Position numbers and translations under genes: made by a program. From NCBI GenBank assembly GCA_005882275.1, contig VBAK01000124.1, positions 1 through 40,452 of the forward strand: a stretch of DNA of 40,452 bases, given 5' to 3'. Each line of letters begins with the position of its first letter. The first letter of the stretch is position 1. The notes under the pieces were generated by a model. The model did not search any database, was not told where the DNA came from, and worked only from the letters and a program-made list of their open reading frames with translations. Positions 40,283 through 40,452 of this stretch are shown in pieces. The DNA comes from Candidatus Segetimicrobium genomatis (GTDB lineage: Bacteria > Sysuimicrobiota > Sysuimicrobiia > Sysuimicrobiales > Segetimicrobiaceae).

Positions 40283-40452
40283 CTATTTCGCCAACCGCTC
40301 GAACCGGTACGCCAGTTCGGGGCCCCCTTTTCCCTCGTACGCCAGCTGGCCGACCAGCAGCGCAAACGGCTCGATGTAACGGGCGATCCGTAAGGGTCCG
40401 GCGTCTACAGGATCGAACCCCACGTCGCGGATCAGCTCAACGGCAATCCTTT
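40283..40452 (-). CDS. F420-type NADP oxidoreductase / dinucleotide-binding enzyme, C-terminal part (runs off right edge)
   Basis: The last 55 codons of a minus-strand gene, ending at a TAG at 40283-40285. The sequence ELIRDVGFDPVDAGPLRIAR, followed by YIEPFALLVGQLAYEGKGGPELAYRFER, matches the C-terminal helix region of NADPH-dependent F420 reductases and of the related NAD(P)-binding 'dinucleotide-binding' proteins, where 'DAGPL..ARYLEP' is a typical string. The Rossmann domain would lie beyond the window. It shares the high GC of the main chromosome and so marks the right border of the low-GC gene. Confidence 0.75.
   Translation of the reverse strand, partial: RIAVELIRDVGFDPVDAGPLRIARYIEPFALLVGQLAYEGKGGPELAYRFERLAK

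Noticed and set aside
37942..40452. Integrated island with attachment sites at tRNA-Arg
   Set aside because: The low-GC gene beside the tRNA suggested it, but there is no integrase and no second copy of the tRNA 3' end in the window; transfer of a single gene remains possible.

Overview
This is a GC-rich, gene-dense bacterial chromosome segment with about forty protein genes and one tRNA. The mix of families (nucleoside diphosphate kinase with a long insert, Aquifex-type aconitase, DUF1844, DUF255 and DUF309 proteins, an NRAMP/MgtE pair) suits an uncultured, probably environmental or soil bacterium of the Terrabacteria type, such as an Armatimonadota/Sysuimicrobiota- or Chloroflexota-like lineage. 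No marker gene in the window settles this. No phage, IS element, CRISPR array or rRNA operon was seen.

Layout. 1-4500: the truncated start of an MFS efflux gene, a divergent secreted intradiol-dioxygenase-like protein, a secreted M28 peptidase, and a convergent ggt-ndk pair. 4600-9540: a beta-propeller-like secreted protein overlapping a short mutY, then the minus-strand nth-fabI operon, then an M24 peptidase. 9600-12935: a two-gene ABC exporter and a convergent inositol-monophosphatase-like gene. 13090-15665: a membrane-free MgtE-like sensor protein overlapping an NRAMP-family transporter. 15720-19810: a threonine-dehydratase-like enzyme overlapping a URO-D-like protein, then aconitase with its own promoter and a long hairpin. 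19940-25675: a sugar isomerase-like protein, a small protein, a peptide-type ABC binding protein with two permeases, and an M20 amidohydrolase. 25700-26576: DUF1844 and a roughly 450-bp intergenic region that holds two DnaA-box-like sites, a candidate structured RNA and a dispersed repeat. 26577-31806: DUF255, DUF309, an M20 dipeptidase and DUF72. 31829-37780: a methyltransferase, small and secreted proteins, an FAD oxidoreductase, a protease-like protein, a cupin, a UbiA prenyltransferase and a 55-residue protein. 37942-40452: tRNA-Arg(TCG), a low-GC galactose-oxidase-like gene, and the end of an F420-type NADP oxidoreductase-like gene.

How the genes fit together. One theme is peptide and nitrogen scavenging: M28, M24 and M20 peptidases, gamma-glutamyltransferase, a peptide-type ABC uptake system lacking its ATPases, and a carbamoylase-type amidohydrolase. 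A second is base-excision repair, with MutY and Nth a few hundred bases apart. A third is divalent-cation transport, where a soluble MgtE-like sensing module is translationally coupled to an NRAMP pore that lacks the usual transition-metal methionine.

The least explained elements are three. The first is the split sensor/NRAMP pair. The second is a candidate non-coding RNA of about 178 nt, with a promoter, closing helices and a terminator that agree with one another. The third is a set of promoters placed so close to start codons that leaderless mRNAs are expected. Start codons were chosen from Shine-Dalgarno spacing, gene overlaps and family length. Functions come from recognised motifs only, because no database search was possible.
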